NCBI RefSeq assembly: GCF_016887565.1
Contig: NZ_CP069396.1
Coordinates: 9,468,001-9,532,000 of the forward strand
Reading direction: 5' to 3'
Origin: Archangium violaceum
GTDB taxonomy: Bacteria; Myxococcota; Myxococcia; Myxococcales; Myxococcaceae
DNA: 64,000 nt
In this document: positions 1-15,942 of the stretch, in pieces
How the letters are laid out: each line of letters opens with the position of its first letter
Numbering within the stretch: position 1 is the stretch's first letter
Notes under the pieces: model-generated
What the model was told of the DNA's origin: nothing
The model's input: only the letters and a program-made list of their open reading frames with translations
Databases searched by the model: none
Position numbers and translations under genes: made by a program

Positions 1-8634
<8,634 letters not shown>

Positions 8635-8649
8635 CGTCTCACCCCCGTC

Positions 8650-8683
8650 GCGGCCCGCCTGGACGTACGTCTTGGCGGGCCGC
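8650..8683 (+). terminator. 10-bp hairpin between the NRPS and hydroxylase genes
   Basis: A perfect 10-bp stem (8650-8659 with 8674-8683) encloses a 14-base loop that itself contains the palindrome gacgtacgtc. It begins 15 bases after the NRPS stop codon. There is no T-run after it, so it may be a weak terminator, an attenuator or a 3' end-protecting structure rather than a classical intrinsic terminator. Confidence 0.45.
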
Positions 8684-8749
8684 CCGGGGACATGCTCTCA
8701 TTCCCCTACCCACCCCTCCCCCCTTCGCTCCCGGAGAGGCCTACCCTCC

Positions 8750-10351
8750 ATGTCCGAGCAATCCCTGTATCGCCTGTCGGATCACACCTGCATCACCCCG
8801 CTCATCCAGAGCTGGGGGGCGTGGTGGATGAACTTCGCTCCCATCCCGGCCGTCCTGCACGCGCACAGCTTCCAGCTGCCGCTGCTCAAGGCCTACCTGC
8901 AGAACCCCGACTTCCACGCGCGCGCGGCGAAGGATCCGGCCCTCAGTGGTGGCTCCTTCGTCGGAGTCCCCGCCGAGCGGGCCGGTGAGGTGAAGGCCCT
9001 GCTGCAGAAGATGCAGGAGGAGCAGGCCGACAACCTCAAGCTGGCCGAGTCCCTGGAGGAGTTCCAGCGGTGGTTGCTGGAGGAGGCCCGCGGCCAGTCG
9101 CTGGAGCCGTACTACACGAAGGTGCCCGAGCCGCTGCGCGGCCGCGTCGAGCTCCTCTATGACTACAACAACCGCCCCTTCCTCCGGGTGATGGAGGGGA
9201 TGCTGTACCGCAGCCCCGTGCACAAGCGGGACATCCAGTCGCTGCGGCTGTGGAACCTGGAGACGGACGCGGGCCGCCCCAGCCTGCTCACCACCCCGTA
9301 CATGATGGAGCCGGGGCAGATCGACGTGCGGGTGCCCTTCGACGAGAAGCGGATGGACGCGCTCTTCGGGCTGGACCAGGAGCCGCGGCCGCTCGGCTTC
9401 ATCCGGGACGTGCTGGGCTCCGCCGTCACCAGCGACGCGCAGCTGCTGCCGATGCTCACCCAGGAACCGCTGCGCCCCTACACCCCGTGGGAGGGCAGCG
9501 TGCCTCGCGTGCGCTACCTGGGCCACGCCTGCGTCCTCATCGAGTGGAAGGGCACCACCATCATGGTGGACCCCGTCATCAGCCCCCGCCCGACCGCCGG
9601 AGGCCATCCCCGGATGAACTTCCAGGAGCTGCCGCCGCGCATCGACTACGCGCTCATCACCCACAGCCACGCGGACCACTACTCCTTCGAAACGCTGCTG
9701 CGCCTGCGCCGGCGCATCGGCCACCTGGTGGTGCCCCGCTCCAACGGGCTGCTGCTGGGCGACTACTCCCCCAAGCTGCTGGCCCGCGCCCTGGGCTTCG
9801 AGAACGTCCTGGAGCCGGAGGCGTACGAGTCGCTGCCCATCCCGGACGGGGAGATCGTCATCGCGCCGTTCCTCGGCGAGCACGGGGACGTGGGCCACGC
9901 CAAGTCCGCGTTCCTGGTGCGCATGGGCAAGCAGCAACTGCTCTTCGCCGCCGACTCCATGAACGTGGATGACGCGCTCTACCGCAACATGCGCCAGGAG
10001 CTGGGCACCGTCCAGACGGTGTTCATGAACACGGAGACGGAGGGCGCGCCGCACACCTGGACCATCGAGGCGCTCTTCCCCAAGAAGCGCGACCGCAAGC
10101 TGGAGAAGAACCGGCGCTGCCGCGGCAGCAACGCGGACGAGGGCCTGCGGATGATGGAGGTGCTGGGCGCGAAGCGCCTGTACAACTACGCCATGGGCCT
10201 GGAGCCGTGGATGGAGCACATCATCGGGCCGGCGAGCGGTCCCGAGGCGCCGCGCATGAAGGAGTCCGAGCGGCTGCTGGCCGGAGCCCGCTCGCGCGGG
10301 TGGGTGGCCGAGCGGCTCACCCAGCCCATCGACTTCCTCCTGGAGGAGTGA
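8750..10351 (+). CDS. CmlA-type di-iron beta-hydroxylase (metallo-beta-lactamase fold)
   Basis: 533 residues from the ATG at 8750. CmlA of chloramphenicol biosynthesis (about 532 residues) beta-hydroxylates an aryl amino acid while it is thioester-bound to an NRPS carrier domain, using a di-iron centre in a metallo-beta-lactamase fold. Here the N-terminal 270 residues match the helper domain of that family by position. The C-terminal half carries HSHADH at residues 305-310, the Glu of GEHGD at 377 and the Asp of AADS at 402. As I recall, the CmlA ligands are H305, H307, D309, H310, E377 and D403, so the numbering is almost identical. Placed 115 bp after an NRPS with a Phe-type module, it most plausibly installs beta-hydroxy-Phe (or beta-hydroxy-Asp) on a carrier-bound residue. 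The substrate is inference. A generic metal-dependent hydrolase label would miss this. Confidence 0.85.
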   Translation: MSEQSLYRLSDHTCITPLIQSWGAWWMNFAPIPAVLHAHSFQLPLLKAYLQNPDFHARAAKDPALSGGSFVGVPAERAGEVKALLQKMQEEQADNLKLAESLEEFQRWLLEEARGQSLEPYYTKVPEPLRGRVELLYDYNNRPFLRVMEGMLYRSPVHKRDIQSLRLWNLETDAGRPSLLTTPYMMEPGQIDVRVPFDEKRMDALFGLDQEPRPLGFIRDVLGSAVTSDAQLLPMLTQEPLRPYTPWEGSVPRVRYLGHACVLIEWKGTTIMVDPVISPRPTAGGHPRMNFQELPPRIDYALITHSHADHYSFETLLRLRRRIGHLVVPRSNGLLLGDYSPKLLARALGFENVLEPEAYESLPIPDGEIVIAPFLGEHGDVGHAKSAFLVRMGKQQLLFAADSMNVDDALYRNMRQELGTVQTVFMNTETEGAPHTWTIEALFPKKRDRKLEKNRRCRGSNADEGLRMMEVLGAKRLYNYAMGLEPWMEHIIGPASGPEAPRMKESERLLAGARSRGWVAERLTQPIDFLLEE

Positions 10352-10359
10352 ACCGGGAC

Positions 10360-10926
10360 ATGGCGATCCGACCCGTTGGCCTCCTCCTGGCGGCCGCCCT
10401 GCTGGTGGCCCTCCCCGCGAGGGCCGGCTCCCGCAACGAGCTGTCGCTGGGGCTGTCCGTCCTCGAGCACGTCTCCTATGCCCGTAGCTCCAATCCCTTC
10501 CTCCTGATGGAGGCGGCCTTCCTGCGCACGGCGGCCGAGGAAGGCGGCTTGAGCGCGGTGCAGTTCGGAGGAGGGCTGCGGACGGGCAGCGGGCCCGCCA
10601 CGAAGACGCCCCTGCCGCTGGAGGTCTTCGTCCACGCGCAGGTGGGCGCGCGGTTCGGCGTCTGGGCCCCCACCGCGGGCCCCGAGCTGGGGTTCTCGGG
10701 CTTCACCCAGCTCGTCGACACCGTCCTGATGCGCGGCCGTCAGCACGAGTACGAGGACTCGCGGCTGGGCCCCGTGTACTTCGCCTTCGGGGCCAGCCCG
10801 CTGCGCTTCCAGCTCGGCCGGTTCACGTTGAGCGCGCTCCAACTGCGCGTGGGCACCAGCTTCCCCGCACCGGGCGCCAGCGTCCGCGTGCAGCTCGGGC
10901 TCGTGAGCGTGGGAGGTGGATGGTGA
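10360..10926 (+). CDS. Small exported protein, possible outer-membrane barrel
   Basis: 188 residues from the ATG at 10360, 8 bases after the hydroxylase stop. Residues 1-22 form a signal peptide (Arg, long Leu/Ala stretch, cleavage near ARA-GS). The mature part has alternating polar and hydrophobic segments rich in Gly, Phe and Val, as in small outer-membrane beta-barrels, and no catalytic motif I recognise. Its last 7 bases overlap the start of the M28 peptidase gene, so the two are probably translationally coupled. Its general character resembles the gene at 11933-12469 on the other side of the peptidase. Function unknown. Confidence 0.75.
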   Translation: MAIRPVGLLLAAALLVALPARAGSRNELSLGLSVLEHVSYARSSNPFLLMEAAFLRTAAEEGGLSAVQFGGGLRTGSGPATKTPLPLEVFVHAQVGARFGVWAPTAGPELGFSGFTQLVDTVLMRGRQHEYEDSRLGPVYFAFGASPLRFQLGRFTLSALQLRVGTSFPAPGASVRVQLGLVSVGGGW

Positions 10927-11936
10927 AGCTGCGTCTTCCACGAGGTGTCCTGGCGGCCCTGCCGCTGCTGGCCCTGACGACGTGTGCCCCCGCGGTGCCC
11001 ACCTTCCCGGAGCTGGAGTTGGAGAAGCTCGCGGAGCTGGCCGGCAAGGTGGACGCGGAGCGGCTGATGGCCCACGTGCGGAACCTGGCCGAGTCGCACC
11101 AGGCGGAGAGCCCCCTGACCTGCTCGGACCGGGAGCGCGAGAACTACGAGCCCACCTGCCACCTGACGCGGGACAACGCGCGCGAGCTGATGAAGAAGCG
11201 GCTCGAGGCCCTGGGGCTCCAGGTACGGCTGCAGGAGGGCGAGGACTCGGGCTTCCAGGTCACCAACGTCGTGGCGGAGCTGCCGGGCACCACCCGCCCC
11301 GAGGAGGTGGTGCTGGTGGGCGCGCACTTCGACGCCTTCTACATGGGCGCCGACGACAACGCCTCCGGCGTGGCGGCGGTGCTGGAGCTGGCTCGCGTCT
11401 TCTCGCAGTACCGCTTCGAGCGCACCGTGCGCTTCGTGGGCTTCGATCTCGAGGAGAGGGGTTTCCTGGGCAGCACCCAGCTGGTGAACGCGCTCGGCGG
11501 CGAGCACCTCACCGCCGCCCTCGTCTTCGACAGCATCGGCTACTACGACAGTACGCCCGGCTCGCAGACGTCGATCCCCGGCCTGCCCTCCCCCGACACG
11601 GGTGACTTCCTGGCCGCCATCGGCAACGACGGCTCGCGCCAGTTCGTGTCCGAGCTGTACGAGCTCAACCGGCGGCTGGGACTCATGAAGGTCGTCCCCA
11701 TCATCGCTCCGGGAGAGGGCGCCACGCCCATCTCGGGCAACCTCATGCGCAGCGACCACTCGCCCTTCTGGCTCACCGGGAGGAACGCCGTCTTCCTCAC
11801 CGACACGGCCGACTTCCGCAACGCGAACTACCACACGGACAAGGACGTGCCGGAGACACTCTCCCCCGAGCCCTTCCGCCAGGCCGTGCGCGTGTCCGCC
11901 GTGAGCCTCGCCTGGTGGGCGGGAGGTCCCCGATGA
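10920..11936 (+). CDS. M28-family metallopeptidase lipoprotein
   Basis: 338 residues. The N terminus has a lipoprotein signal with lipobox LTTC, so the enzyme should be membrane-anchored outside the cytoplasm. M28 zinc-binding positions are visible: HFD near residue 139, the Asp of GADDNASG near 150, the Glu pair in DLEERGF near 184, Asp in the SDHSPF segment and His in the YHTDKD segment. The family removes N-terminal amino acids using two zinc ions. The gene overlaps its upstream neighbour by 7 bases and its downstream neighbour by 4 (ATGA), so the three form one translational unit directly behind the NRPS and hydroxylase. A role in maturing or activating the peptide product is an attractive inference; a general nutritional peptidase is the alternative. 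Confidence 0.9.
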   Translation: MVKLRLPRGVLAALPLLALTTCAPAVPTFPELELEKLAELAGKVDAERLMAHVRNLAESHQAESPLTCSDRERENYEPTCHLTRDNARELMKKRLEALGLQVRLQEGEDSGFQVTNVVAELPGTTRPEEVVLVGAHFDAFYMGADDNASGVAAVLELARVFSQYRFERTVRFVGFDLEERGFLGSTQLVNALGGEHLTAALVFDSIGYYDSTPGSQTSIPGLPSPDTGDFLAAIGNDGSRQFVSELYELNRRLGLMKVVPIIAPGEGATPISGNLMRSDHSPFWLTGRNAVFLTDTADFRNANYHTDKDVPETLSPEPFRQAVRVSAVSLAWWAGGPR

Positions 11937-12469
11937 AGAAGGCGCTTGCCTGGGCCCTGCTCGCGCTGCTGGGCTCCACCCCCGCCGCCGCCGAGGGCGT
12001 GTCCGAGTCCCCGGCCCACCGGTTCACCGTGTATGCCCACTCGGGGGCGGGCATCTACCTCTCCGACACGCGGACGCTGGGCGGCATCGGCGGAGGCGTG
12101 GGCGTGCGCGACACCCTGGACGATCGCTTCATCCTCCAGGCGGACCTCGGCTACCTGGGGGCGATCGGCAACGCCGCGCAGGTGCGCGTGGGCGCGGGCC
12201 TCCAGCGTCGGGGCATGTACACCCCGGCGGCGCTGCTGGTGCTCACGGGGATGGTGGGCAGCGGTCTGCACTTCCTCACGCCCGAGCACCCCACGCCCAT
12301 CTCGGGGCCCCTCTTCACCCTGGGGGTGCAATTGGCGCCGCTGCGCTTCACCACCCCCACGGGCATGCAGGTCTCCGTGCTCGAGCTGGGTCTGGGCGCG
12401 AGCCCGGAGCTGCCCGGCCTGGGCCTGAGCTACCAGGTGAACCTGCTCGAGGTGGGGACCTCCTTCTAG
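11933..12469 (+). CDS. Small exported protein, possible outer-membrane barrel
   Basis: 178 residues from the ATG at 11933, which overlaps the peptidase stop (ATGA). An upstream in-frame ATG at 11915 lies inside the peptidase gene and would add only six residues before the signal peptide. The N terminus (Met, two Lys, then Ala/Leu-rich) is a clear signal peptide ending near AAA-EG. The mature part is Gly-rich with alternating short segments and ends in a Phe (TSF), typical of small outer-membrane beta-barrels recognised by the BAM machinery. No enzymatic motif is seen. It is the last gene of the tightly spaced run that starts with the NRPS. Confidence 0.75.
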   Translation: MKKALAWALLALLGSTPAAAEGVSESPAHRFTVYAHSGAGIYLSDTRTLGGIGGGVGVRDTLDDRFILQADLGYLGAIGNAAQVRVGAGLQRRGMYTPAALLVLTGMVGSGLHFLTPEHPTPISGPLFTLGVQLAPLRFTTPTGMQVSVLELGLGASPELPGLGLSYQVNLLEVGTSF

Positions 12470-12653
12470 TCCCCGCCCGCGCCGCACCGCGTCGCCGCCC
12501 CCAGTCCGGCTGCCCGCCGGGAACCAGGGGAGCTGGCGCAAGCCCCCCAGCCCGGCCGGCGTTCCGGGTGGGGGGTATTTCGTCCAGAATTCACCAGAAC
12601 GCGGCCCGCGTCCTGTACTCTTGCAGCGCCCCTGTCGCGGAGAGATTGAGACC
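12470..12653. other. Intergenic stretch before the desaturase gene
   Basis: Holds no gene-like frame. GC-rich pyrimidine tracts, a short gc-rich dyad around 12545-12565 and an AT-richer segment (gtatttcgtccagaattcacc) near 12580 that could include a promoter. Nothing more specific is visible. Confidence 0.3.
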
Positions 12654-13511
12654 TTGTTCAGGCATCCCGAAGATCGCATCCCCGTCCTCATGTTCGTGTG
12701 CGTGTTCGCGCTCGACCTGACCGTCTACTTCACGGCGCAGAGCTGGTGGCTACCGATCCTGTATCTGGGGCTGGGGGCGATTCCCAAGGGGTGGATCAGC
12801 TCGTGGAACCACCACCACCAGCACCTGACGATGTTCCGCCACCCCCTGCCCAATCGCCTGCTGGAGATCATCTTCGGGTTCCAGACCGGGGTGACCTCGC
12901 ATGCGTGGTTCCTGCACCACGTGGTCGGCCACCACCTCAACTACCTGGACCAGACCCAGGACGAGTCGCGGTGGAAGCGCCCCGACGGCAGCACCATGGG
13001 AGAGATGGAGTACGCGCTCAAGACGACGCTCTCGGCCTATCCCAGGGCCTTCCAGGTGGGGAAGAAGTACCCCCAGGCGCGGCGCATCTTCGTGAGCATG
13101 GGCCTGCTGCAGCTGGCGCTGCTCGGCGTGCTGTTCTGGCACAACTGGTACAACGCGCTCTTCGTCTTCCTGCTGCCCATGTGCCTGTCGCTCTACCTGA
13201 CGGCGTGGGCCACCTACTTCCACCACGTGGGCCTGGAGACGAAGGACCACAACGAGGCGTCGTACAACATCCTGCACCGGGGCTATAACCTGATGACGGG
13301 GAACCTGGGCTACCACACCGCGCACCACTCCAAGCAGGGGCTGCACTGGTCGAAGCTGCCGGAGCTGCACGCGAAGCTGGCGCGGAACATCCCGGCCAAC
13401 CTCTACCGTCAGCCGGGCATCCCGTTCGTGTGGAGCGGTTCCGAGGCGAAGCTGGAGCTGGGCAACGAGGAGATCGAGGCGATCGCCCAGCAGGAGCCCG
13501 CGGGCACCTGA
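12654..13511 (+). CDS. Membrane fatty acid desaturase family protein
   Basis: About 285 residues. Three histidine boxes of the membrane di-iron desaturase/hydroxylase superfamily are present: HHHQH, HHVVGHH and HTAHH. There are two hydrophobic hairpins, as expected for an integral membrane enzyme that introduces double bonds (or hydroxyls) into acyl chains. I chose the TTG at 12654 because GGAGAG lies 9 bases upstream. A TTG at 12621 would add 11 residues but has no ribosome-binding site. It starts about 185 bp after the NRPS-linked run, so membership in that cluster is uncertain; adjusting membrane lipids is the default role. Confidence 0.85.
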   Translation: MFRHPEDRIPVLMFVCVFALDLTVYFTAQSWWLPILYLGLGAIPKGWISSWNHHHQHLTMFRHPLPNRLLEIIFGFQTGVTSHAWFLHHVVGHHLNYLDQTQDESRWKRPDGSTMGEMEYALKTTLSAYPRAFQVGKKYPQARRIFVSMGLLQLALLGVLFWHNWYNALFVFLLPMCLSLYLTAWATYFHHVGLETKDHNEASYNILHRGYNLMTGNLGYHTAHHSKQGLHWSKLPELHAKLARNIPANLYRQPGIPFVWSGSEAKLELGNEEIEAIAQQEPAGT

Positions 13512-13545
13512 GCCGGCGGGGAGGAGTGATAAGCACGGAGCCACC

Positions 13546-14295
13546 TTGAACCTCCTGCTCCTCCAGGACTCCGATTTCCTCCCGGACGGCACCGTCCAGA
13601 TGACCGGCCGCCGCGCCCAGCACGCTCGCGAGGTGCTGCGCGCCGAGCCCGGGGAGACGCTGCGCGTCGGGAAGCTCGGCGGGCTCGTGGGCACCGGCGA
13701 GGTGCTGGAGAACACCCCCGGCCTGCTGCGCCTGCGCGTCACCCTCACCGACCCGCCTCCCCCGAGGGCCGGAGTGGATCTGCTGCTCGCCATTCCCCGC
13801 CCCAAGGCCCTCAAGCGGGTGCTGCCCGCGGTGGCGCAGCTCGGCGTGGACCGGGTGGTGCTCGTCAACGCGGCCCGGGTGGAGAAGAGCTACTTCGACT
13901 CCAAGGTGCTGGCCCCCGACTTCATCGAGGAGCTCCTCCTCCAGGGATTGGAGCAGGCCCGGGATACCCGTCTGCCCGAGGTGCTCGTCCGCGAGCGCTT
14001 CCGCCCCTTCGTCGAGGACGAGCTGGACGCCATCTTCGGCACCCAGGCCCTCCGGCTCCTCCCCCACCCGCCGGCGAGACAGCCACTCACCCGGGTAGGC
14101 GTGCAGACGGCCCCCCGGATGGTGCTGGCCGTGGGGCCGGACGGCGGCTGGGTGCCCTTCGAGGCGGAATTGCTGGAGGCACACGGCTTCCACCCCTTCT
14201 CGCTGGGGCCGCGCATCCTCCGGGTGGAGACGGCCGTCCCCGTCCTGCTCGGTCAACTGGCACTTCTAAGGGAGGACATCGCGCGCACGACGTAG
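13546..14295 (+). CDS. rsmE: 16S rRNA (uracil-1498 N3)-methyltransferase RsmE
   Basis: 249 residues from a TTG with GGAG 5 bases upstream. It has the RsmE layout: an N-terminal PUA-like domain (residues 1-70), then a SPOUT methyltransferase domain with the knotted S-adenosylmethionine-binding segments AVGPDGGW near 193 and LGPRILRVETAV near 222. RsmE methylates U1498 in helix 44 of 16S rRNA. Length and motifs are normal. It lies 34 bp after the desaturase and 28 bp before the aminopeptidase gene, all on the plus strand. Confidence 0.93.
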   Translation: MNLLLLQDSDFLPDGTVQMTGRRAQHAREVLRAEPGETLRVGKLGGLVGTGEVLENTPGLLRLRVTLTDPPPPRAGVDLLLAIPRPKALKRVLPAVAQLGVDRVVLVNAARVEKSYFDSKVLAPDFIEELLLQGLEQARDTRLPEVLVRERFRPFVEDELDAIFGTQALRLLPHPPARQPLTRVGVQTAPRMVLAVGPDGGWVPFEAELLEAHGFHPFSLGPRILRVETAVPVLLGQLALLREDIARTT

Positions 14296-14323
14296 TGCAT
14301 CAGGCTTGAAGGAGCGCGTGGGG

Positions 14324-15877
14324 ATGTTCAAGAGTCGTCCCATGGCGAAGACGACCCGAACCCGAGCCCAAGCCGTCGCAGTGAACGCGCCCCAGCAGGA
14401 CGAGGCGCCGGAGCAGCAATCCCTGGTGACTCCCGAGTCGGAGACGAAGGCGAAGCCCGCCAGCCACGACACGGTGCCACCGCCCGCGCTGCTCGACTTC
14501 ATGATGCAGGGGTGGAAGCCCCAGAGCGGCAAGCCGCCTCCGAAGCTGAAGAACGCGGACGCGTTCGAGGCCCGCCGCCGGGCGCTCTCGAAGCTCTTCC
14601 CGGGCGAGACGCTCGTCATTCCCACCGGCCACGAGAAGGTGCGCGCCAACGACACCTACTATCGCTTCCGGCCGGGCACGGACTTCTACTACCTGACGGG
14701 CAACATGGAGCCCGACTGCGTGCTGGTGCTCCAGCCCAAGGAGGGGGGTGGCCACACGGACATCCTCTTCGTGGAGCCGAACCCGGGCCGTAGCAACTCC
14801 ACCTTCTTCACGGACCGCGTGAAGGGCGAGCTGTGGGTGGGTCCGCGGCTGGGCGTGAAGGAGAGCCAGGTGCGCTTCGGCGTGCGTGAGGCGCGTGGCC
14901 TGCCGGAGCTCCCCGCGTTCCTGGAGGGCCTGAAGGGCGCGGTGGCGCTGCCCTCGCGCGTGCTGCGCGGCCACTCGGCGAAGGTGGATGGAGCGGTGCC
15001 GGAGCACGCCGAGCGGGACAAGCAGTTGGCCACGGCGCTGTCCGAGATGCGGCTCCTCAAGGACAAGCAGGAGGTGCGCGAGCTGGAGGCGGCCATCGAC
15101 TCCACGCACCGGGGCTTCGAGGACGTCATCCGCCGGCTGAAGGCGGCGCGGAGCGAGCGCGAGGTGGAGGGTGTCTTCAACCTGCGCGCGCGGGTGGAGG
15201 GCAATGACGTGGGCTACGGCACCATCGCCGCGGCGGGCCACCACGCGTGCGTGCTGCACTGGACGCGCAACGACGGCGACATCAAGAAGGGCGAGCTGCT
15301 GCTGCTGGACGCGGGCGTGGAGGGCAACAGCCTCTACACGGCGGACATCACGCGCACGCTGCCCATCTCCGGCAAGTTCTCCAAGGAGCAGCGGGAAATC
15401 TACGAGCTGGTGCTGGAGGCGCAGGACCGGGCCATCGACGCGGTGAAGCCGGGCAACGACTTCATGGAGCCCAACCGGGTGGCGATGCGGGTGCTGGCCG
15501 AGGGCCTGTACGCGCTGGGCATCCTGAAGACGAAGCCGGAGGAGGCGCTGAAGGACGAGAACCAGTTCTACAAGCGCTACTCGCTGCACAACGTCAGCCA
15601 CATGCTGGGCCTGGACGTGCACGACTGCGCGCAGGCGAGGCAGGAGGCGTACAAGTACGGCAAGCTGAAGGCGGGCATGGTGCTGACGGTGGAGCCGGGC
15701 CTGTACTTCCAGAAGGACGACCTGACGGTACCGGCGAAGTACCGGGGCATCGGCGTGCGCATCGAGGATGACGTCCTGGTGACGAAGACGGGCTGCCGCG
15801 TGCTCTCCGAGGACATTCCTCGCCAGGCGAAGGACGTCGAGGCCTGGATGAAGCAGATCTGGAGCGAGAAGAAGTAA
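14324..15877 (+). CDS. pepP: Xaa-Pro aminopeptidase (aminopeptidase P)
   Basis: About 517 residues. Residues 1-60 are a low-complexity, Ala/Pro/Glu-rich extension. Then come the aminopeptidase P N-terminal domain and the pita-bread catalytic domain, with dimetal ligands in DAGVEGN and DITRTLP (two Asp), HNVSHMLGLDVHD (His), TVEPGLY (Glu) and RIEDD (Glu). The enzyme removes N-terminal residues preceding proline. I chose the ATG at 14324 because AAGGAG lies 9 bases upstream; a TTG at 14306 and an ATG at 14342 are alternatives. No signal peptide is visible, so it is probably cytoplasmic. Confidence 0.92.
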   Translation: MFKSRPMAKTTRTRAQAVAVNAPQQDEAPEQQSLVTPESETKAKPASHDTVPPPALLDFMMQGWKPQSGKPPPKLKNADAFEARRRALSKLFPGETLVIPTGHEKVRANDTYYRFRPGTDFYYLTGNMEPDCVLVLQPKEGGGHTDILFVEPNPGRSNSTFFTDRVKGELWVGPRLGVKESQVRFGVREARGLPELPAFLEGLKGAVALPSRVLRGHSAKVDGAVPEHAERDKQLATALSEMRLLKDKQEVRELEAAIDSTHRGFEDVIRRLKAARSEREVEGVFNLRARVEGNDVGYGTIAAAGHHACVLHWTRNDGDIKKGELLLLDAGVEGNSLYTADITRTLPISGKFSKEQREIYELVLEAQDRAIDAVKPGNDFMEPNRVAMRVLAEGLYALGILKTKPEEALKDENQFYKRYSLHNVSHMLGLDVHDCAQARQEAYKYGKLKAGMVLTVEPGLYFQKDDLTVPAKYRGIGVRIEDDVLVTKTGCRVLSEDIPRQAKDVEAWMKQIWSEKK

Positions 15878-15900
15878 CACCCGCGCGGGCGGATGGTGTT

Positions 15901-15935
15901 CTCCTGGCGTTGCGTCCTCGAAGCCACGCCAGGAG
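15901..15935 (+). promoter_or_regulatory. 10-bp hairpin covering the ribosome-binding site of the next gene
   Basis: A perfect inverted repeat pairs ctcctggcgt (15901-15910) with acgccaggag (15926-15935). The 3' arm contains the AGGAG that serves the GTG start at 15943. The structure could terminate the aminopeptidase transcript or mask translation initiation of the downstream lipoprotein gene. There is no T-run. Confidence 0.4.
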
Positions 15936-15942
15936 ATGACCC

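Noticed and set aside
8750-10351. Beta-lactamase or lactonase
   Set aside because: The N-terminal 270-residue domain, total length, E377 ligand position and NRPS context all point to the CmlA hydroxylase family.
12621-12653. Earlier TTG start for the desaturase
   Set aside because: No ribosome-binding site precedes it, whereas GGAGAG sits 9 bases before the TTG at 12654. It cannot be fully excluded.
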